A stretch of 64,000 nt of DNA from Methanobacteriota archaeon (GTDB lineage: Archaea > Halobacteriota > Methanomicrobia > Methanomicrobiales > Methanomicrobiaceae), in assembly GCA_016841665.1 (NCBI GenBank), contig JAENYT010000002.1, positions 124,001 to 188,000 on the forward strand, written 5' to 3'. This document shows positions 60,602-64,000 of the stretch, piece by piece (within the stretch, counting starts at the first letter, position 1; each line of letters opens with the position of its first letter). The notes below the pieces were generated by a model. It did not search any database, was not told where the DNA came from, and was given only the letters and a program-made list of their open reading frames with translations. The position numbers and the translations under genes were made by a program.

Positions 60602-61691
60602 TGCCGGCTGCCTGGAAGAAGAACTCTTCTCTTTTCTTGCCTCCAAAAAAGACGAAGACCTTGGATACCTTAAGGTCCTCAGCTCCATGTGCACACATCC
60701 TCACCCCGTCGCGGTGCGTGCGCACCAGATGTTTATCGAGTCAAACCTCGGAGATCCCGGGTTGTTTGCAGGATCTGCATCGCTCGAGCGTCTTCTCATC
60801 GAATGTGTCGGATCACTATTCCACCACCCGGAGGCGGGGGGCTACGCAACCGCGGGGGGGACCGAATCCAACATCCAGGCGCTGAGGATCGCGAAAAAGA
60901 TGGTTTCCGCACGATCGCCGAATATTGTCATTCCTGAATCCGCCCACTTTTCCTTTGAAAAAGCATGCGATATCCTTTCCCTTGAGATGCGGACCGTTCC
61001 CTGTGATCCTGGGTTCTGTATGGATGTGGAGCAGATTGAGGATTATATCGACTCGAACACGGTATTTCTTGGCGGAATTGCCGGTTCCACCGAGTATGGC
61101 ACGGTCGACCCGCTCACGCGCCTCTCTGAGATCGCGGAAGACCGGGACATCTTTTTCCATGTCGATGCGGCGTTCGGCGGGTTTGTGCTGCCGTTCCTTG
61201 AATCTGAAATTCCGTTTGATTTTTCCCTTCCCGGCGTGAGCAGTATTTCGGCGGATCCCCACAAGATGGGGTTCTCCACCATCCCCGTCGGCTGCCTCCT
61301 CGTCCGTGACGAACAAATGCTCCGCTGTCTTCACGTCGATACACCATATCTGACGGTAAAACAGGCATACACGCTCAATGGCACGCGTTCTGGAGGGGCG
61401 GTGGCCGGAGCACTGGCAGTGCTGGAATACTTCGGAAAGGAAGGGATGCGGGCGATCATGCGTGGGTGCATGGAGAACACACAACGCCTGATCGACGGGA
61501 TGGCGACCTGGGGCTATCCTGCACCGGTAAGGCCCGAGGTGAATGTGGCCACATTTTCCTGCCCCGCGGTTCCCGAAGGCTGGCGTGTTTCGAGAACACG
61601 AAAAGGATATATGCGGATCGTGTGCATGCCGCATGTGCACCGCGATGTGATCGAGGCCTTTTTACATGATATTGGTGAGATGCATGCTTGA
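60594..61691 (+). CDS. mfnA: L-tyrosine/L-aspartate decarboxylase
   Basis: PLP decarboxylase giving tyramine for methanofuran and, in many archaea, beta-alanine for coenzyme A. 365 residues. [29 protein letters not shown] (aspartate that contacts PLP) and PLP lysine in [15 protein letters not shown] fit group II decarboxylases of the MfnA type. Overlaps both ppsA and hpt, so it is in a continuous operon. Which amino acid is preferred cannot be read from sequence. Confidence 0.92.
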   Translation: MRNAGCLEEELFSFLASKKDEDLGYLKVLSSMCTHPHPVAVRAHQMFIESNLGDPGLFAGSASLERLLIECVGSLFHHPEAGGYATAGGTESNIQALRIAKKMVSARSPNIVIPESAHFSFEKACDILSLEMRTVPCDPGFCMDVEQIEDYIDSNTVFLGGIAGSTEYGTVDPLTRLSEIAEDRDIFFHVDAAFGGFVLPFLESEIPFDFSLPGVSSISADPHKMGFSTIPVGCLLVRDEQMLRCLHVDTPYLTVKQAYTLNGTRSGGAVAGALAVLEYFGKEGMRAIMRGCMENTQRLIDGMATWGYPAPVRPEVNVATFSCPAVPEGWRVSRTRKGYMRIVCMPHVHRDVIEAFLHDIGEMHA

Positions 61692-62235
61692 ACGACTGAA
61701 ACAATCACTGGAAGAATGTCCCGTGGTGAGACGGGGTGAGTACCACTATTTCATCCACCCCATCACCGACGGCATCCCGAATATTGATCCTGCCCTGTTG
61801 AGGGAGGTTGCCTGTGCGATGCTCAGGATCATGAACCTCGACGGGGTGGACAAGATCGTGACCGCTGAGGCGATGGGCATCCATATCGGCACCTCGCTTT
61901 CCCTGATGACCGACATCCCCCTCAACGTCATGCGGAAGCGGTCGTATTCGCTCCCCGGGGAGATTGCGGTGCACCAGTCGACGGGCTACTCGAAGGGCGA
62001 GCTCTACCTCAACGGGATAGCCCCCGGTGACCGTGTCGTGATCGTCGACGATGTCTGCAGCACCGGCGGAACGATGGTCGCCCTCATCGACGCCCTCAAT
62101 CAGGCCGGGGCTGAGGTGACTGATACCTGCGTGGCCATCAACCGCTGTGATCCACGGGAATCCTGCCCGTACAAATCGCTCGTGAGCATCGATGTCACTG
62201 AATCTGGCGTTCACATCACCGGAAGCCATTTCTGA
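61684..62235 (+). CDS. hpt: Purine (hypoxanthine/adenine) phosphoribosyltransferase
   Basis: 183 residues from ATG 61684, inside the mfnA end. PRPP-binding motif [14 protein letters not shown] near 118-131, preceded by [27 protein letters not shown], which marks the archaeal Hpt group. It salvages hypoxanthine, guanine or adenine with PRPP. Track start at 61666 is less likely. Dph2 begins within its last 44 bp. Confidence 0.9.
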   Translation: MLERLKQSLEECPVVRRGEYHYFIHPITDGIPNIDPALLREVACAMLRIMNLDGVDKIVTAEAMGIHIGTSLSLMTDIPLNVMRKRSYSLPGEIAVHQSTGYSKGELYLNGIAPGDRVVIVDDVCSTGGTMVALIDALNQAGAEVTDTCVAINRCDPRESCPYKSLVSIDVTESGVHITGSHF

Positions 62236-63160
62236 CCTTGTCAGGAAGATCCGGGACCGCAATGCACAAAGAGTAGCCCTCCAGTTTCCTGAGGGACTCA
62301 AACGGAAGGCCGCGGGTGTCGCGCGCCCCCTCGATGCGGCGGGGATCGGGGTCGTTATCAGCGGAGATCCCTGTTACGGGGCCTGCGATTTGGATCTCGA
62401 CCTGCTCGACGAGGTGGATCTGCTCGTCCATTTCGGGCATGCGCCGGTCGATGAACGGGAGGGTGTGCTGTACGTCTACGTCCATTACGACTTTGATGTG
62501 GCTGTCCTTGACGCGGTCATTCCCCTCATCGAGGGAAAGGAGATCGGGCTGGTGACCACGGTCCAGCACGCCCACCTTGTCGATGCCGCGGCCTCGTACC
62601 TGCGGGACCGGGGAATTTCCTGTGCGGTAGCGCGGGGCAGTGCGAGGACGCCGCTTCCGGGGCAGATTCTCGGTTGTTCGTTTGAGGCGGCGAGGGCTAC
62701 CGGTGCCCGCGAAATTCTCTACGTGGGAACAGGGGTGTTCCACGCACTGGGCGTGCAGCTGGCGACGGGTGCGCGGGTGGTGGCACTGGACCCCTATCGC
62801 GGCAGTGCGGAGGTGGTCGACGCCTCCAGGCTCCTGAGAAAACGGTATGTGCTCATCGAAAAGGCCCGGGAGGCAGAGAGCATCGGCATTCTTCTCTCCA
62901 AAAAAAGCGGCCAGAAGCGGAGCGCACTCGCCACACGCCTCGCCGCACTCTCCGGTGTAGCTTTCATCGTTGCCCTGCAGGAGATCACTCCCGACGCACT
63001 CCTCAATCTGGGGTTCGACTGTTATGTAAACACCGCCTGCCCGCGCATTGCCTATGACGACCAGGTGCGGTTTCCTGCCCCCGTCCTGAGCCCTCCGGAG
63101 TTTGAGATAGCCTGCGGTGTGCGGTCCTGGGAAGACTATACCATCGACGAGATAGTGTGA
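62192..63160 (+). CDS. dph2: Diphthamide biosynthesis protein Dph2 (radical SAM-like 4Fe-4S enzyme)
   Basis: Attaches the 3-amino-3-carboxypropyl group of SAM to the diphthamide histidine of elongation factor 2. 322 residues. Three cluster cysteines are visible: GDPCYGACD near 58-62, LGCSFEAA near 160, and [11 protein letters not shown] near 280. ATG 62192 overlaps hpt by 44 bp and the next gene starts 1 bp after its stop. Complete and conserved. Confidence 0.94.
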   Translation: MSLNLAFTSPEAISDLVRKIRDRNAQRVALQFPEGLKRKAAGVARPLDAAGIGVVISGDPCYGACDLDLDLLDEVDLLVHFGHAPVDEREGVLYVYVHYDFDVAVLDAVIPLIEGKEIGLVTTVQHAHLVDAAASYLRDRGISCAVARGSARTPLPGQILGCSFEAARATGAREILYVGTGVFHALGVQLATGARVVALDPYRGSAEVVDASRLLRKRYVLIEKAREAESIGILLSKKSGQKRSALATRLAALSGVAFIVALQEITPDALLNLGFDCYVNTACPRIAYDDQVRFPAPVLSPPEFEIACGVRSWEDYTIDEIV

Positions 63161-63161
63161 G

Positions 63162-63776
63162 ATGAAACTGAAAGCTTTGGAGATGCGCCTGGAACGCATC
63201 GCAGGGTTTGATCGGCCCCGCGTTGATCTCGAGCAGTACGTGACACCTGCCGAGGTTGCCGCAAGGCTCCTTTATCATGCCTATCTGCGGGGCGACATCG
63301 AGGGAAAACGGGTATGTGATCTGGGATGCGGTACAGGGATACTCTGCTGCGGTGCGTCCCTTCTGGGTGCATCGGCGGCGGCAGGCATCGACATCGATCC
63401 GGCATCGGTCGCCGCGACAGAGCGGAATGCCGCAATGCTGGGGGTTTCTGTCCATGCCGTGGTAGGGGATATCCGGGATCCGACTGCACTCGGCTCGATC
63501 TGCCCCTGCGACACGGTGGTGATGAATCCTCCGTTCGGCGCACAGAAACGGCATGCCGATCGTCCCTTCATCGATGCAGCGCTTTCCTGTGCCAACGTGG
63601 TCTACGGCATCTTCAATGAAGGCTCCCGTGCGTTCCTTTCGGGCTATATCAAGGGCCGGGGGGAGATCGACGAGGTCGCCGCATGCGCATTTCCCATGAG
63701 ACGAACCTTTGCCCACCATACAAAGGATCGTGTGGAGATCCCGGTCGAAGTTGTGAGAATACTCCGGGTGGACTGA
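63162..63776 (+). CDS. METTL5-like RNA N6-adenine methyltransferase
   Basis: 204 residues. An N-terminal helical segment with LEQYVTPAEVAARLLYHAY is followed by SAM motif I VCDLGCGTGILCCGA and the catalytic MNPPFGAQKRHADRPFIDAAL (NPPF motif of N6-adenine methyltransferases). Human METTL5 methylates 18S rRNA m6A1832; an archaeal small-subunit rRNA target is likely but inferred. Last complete gene of the mfnA operon. Confidence 0.88.
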   Translation: MKLKALEMRLERIAGFDRPRVDLEQYVTPAEVAARLLYHAYLRGDIEGKRVCDLGCGTGILCCGASLLGASAAAGIDIDPASVAATERNAAMLGVSVHAVVGDIRDPTALGSICPCDTVVMNPPFGAQKRHADRPFIDAALSCANVVYGIFNEGSRAFLSGYIKGRGEIDEVAACAFPMRRTFAHHTKDRVEIPVEVVRILRVD

Positions 63777-63780
63777 ACGC

Positions 63781-64000
63781 ATGACACGAAGCCGTGCGAT
63801 TTTCGGCCTCTCGGCAGCACACCTGATCACCGATCTCTACAGCCCGGTTCTCCCGGCAATTCTCCCCCTGCTCATCCTCGAACACGGGTATTCCTACCTC
63901 ACGGCGGGAATCATCGTCACCGTCTTCCAGCTCACCTCATCCTTTACGCAGCCCATCGTGGGATGGCTGTACGACAGAAAAGGGATCGCAATCCATATCA
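63781..64000 (+). CDS. MFS transporter, fosmidomycin-resistance-like (3' end outside window)
   Basis: 73 residues are visible. GLSAAHLITDLYSPVLPAILPLLI and TVFQLTSSFTQPIVGWLYDRKG, the latter the loop 2-3 MFS signature, match the Fsr/fosmidomycin-efflux group. ATG 63781 is 4 bp after the methyltransferase stop. Truncated by the window edge; substrate unknown. Confidence 0.85.
   Translation, partial: MTRSRAIFGLSAAHLITDLYSPVLPAILPLLILEHGYSYLTAGIIVTVFQLTSSFTQPIVGWLYDRKGIAIHI

Noticed and set aside
1-64000. Insertion sequences, prophage, inteins, rRNA genes or replication origin
   Set aside because: No transposase, integrase, terminal inverted repeats, rRNA or Orc1/Cdc6 gene was seen in the window.

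Overview
The window comes from a methanogenic archaeon of the order Methanomicrobiales, probably near Methanoculleus, Methanofollis or Methanogenium; genus and species cannot be fixed from the sequence alone. Evidence for this: an archaeal presenilin-type protease with its catalytic aspartates at about 162 and 219, a methanofuran-pathway tyrosine decarboxylase (mfnA), Dph2, archaeal FEN1, DNA ligase and NreA with PCNA-binding tails, archaeal TATA boxes with several apparently leaderless starts, and a tRNA-Val gene without an encoded CCA.

Layout. 0-14 kb is housekeeping: phosphoglycolate phosphatase, a PRC-barrel protein, an HTH-CBS regulator, a NOG1-type GTPase, the presenilin homologue, FEN1, a decayed uridine-kinase-like gene, a membrane HEAT-repeat protein, and a tight minus-strand operon pyrG-guaAB-argD-hisC-AK6 kinase-CDP-alcohol phosphatidyltransferase. 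14-24 kb holds three tandem copies of a secreted protein (propeller repeats, SdrD-B domain, DUF11-like repeats). Each copy has a similar long 5' leader and a similar 3' hairpin; the middle copy is truncated. 24-27 kb has a PfpI protein, a glycosyltransferase, a frame-disrupted HD hydrolase and hisD.

27.4-39.8 kb is a molybdenum/tungsten island: TupABC, a protein resembling the subunits of the bacterial molybdenum storage protein, WtpABC, two ModA-like lipoproteins, a TrmO-like protein, ModB, ModC and a MOT1-like permease. On this reading the cell can import oxyanions by three ABC routes and one secondary carrier, and may store them. Methanogens need W or Mo for formylmethanofuran dehydrogenase and formate dehydrogenase.

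40-55.7 kb mixes DNA repair (ligase, NreA), an MBL hydrolase, a TiaS-like protein and an unusual module. In that module an ECF transporter has its substrate-binding subunit fused to both ATPases, followed by EcfT. It is flanked by two paralogous cysteine-containing proteins, one of them translationally coupled to a tiny membrane protein whose two relatives lie at 42.1-42.5 kb. 55.7-64 kb has a small secreted protein, tRNA-Val, serA, ppsA, a tightly overlapping run mfnA-hpt-dph2-METTL5-like methyltransferase, and the start of an MFS transporter.

The most interesting leads are the storage-protein homologue inside the tungstate/molybdate locus, the S-A-A' fused ECF protein with TGTACA-like boxes upstream, the small membrane protein plus cysteine-protein pairs, and the triplicated surface-protein units with shared leader and 3' structures.
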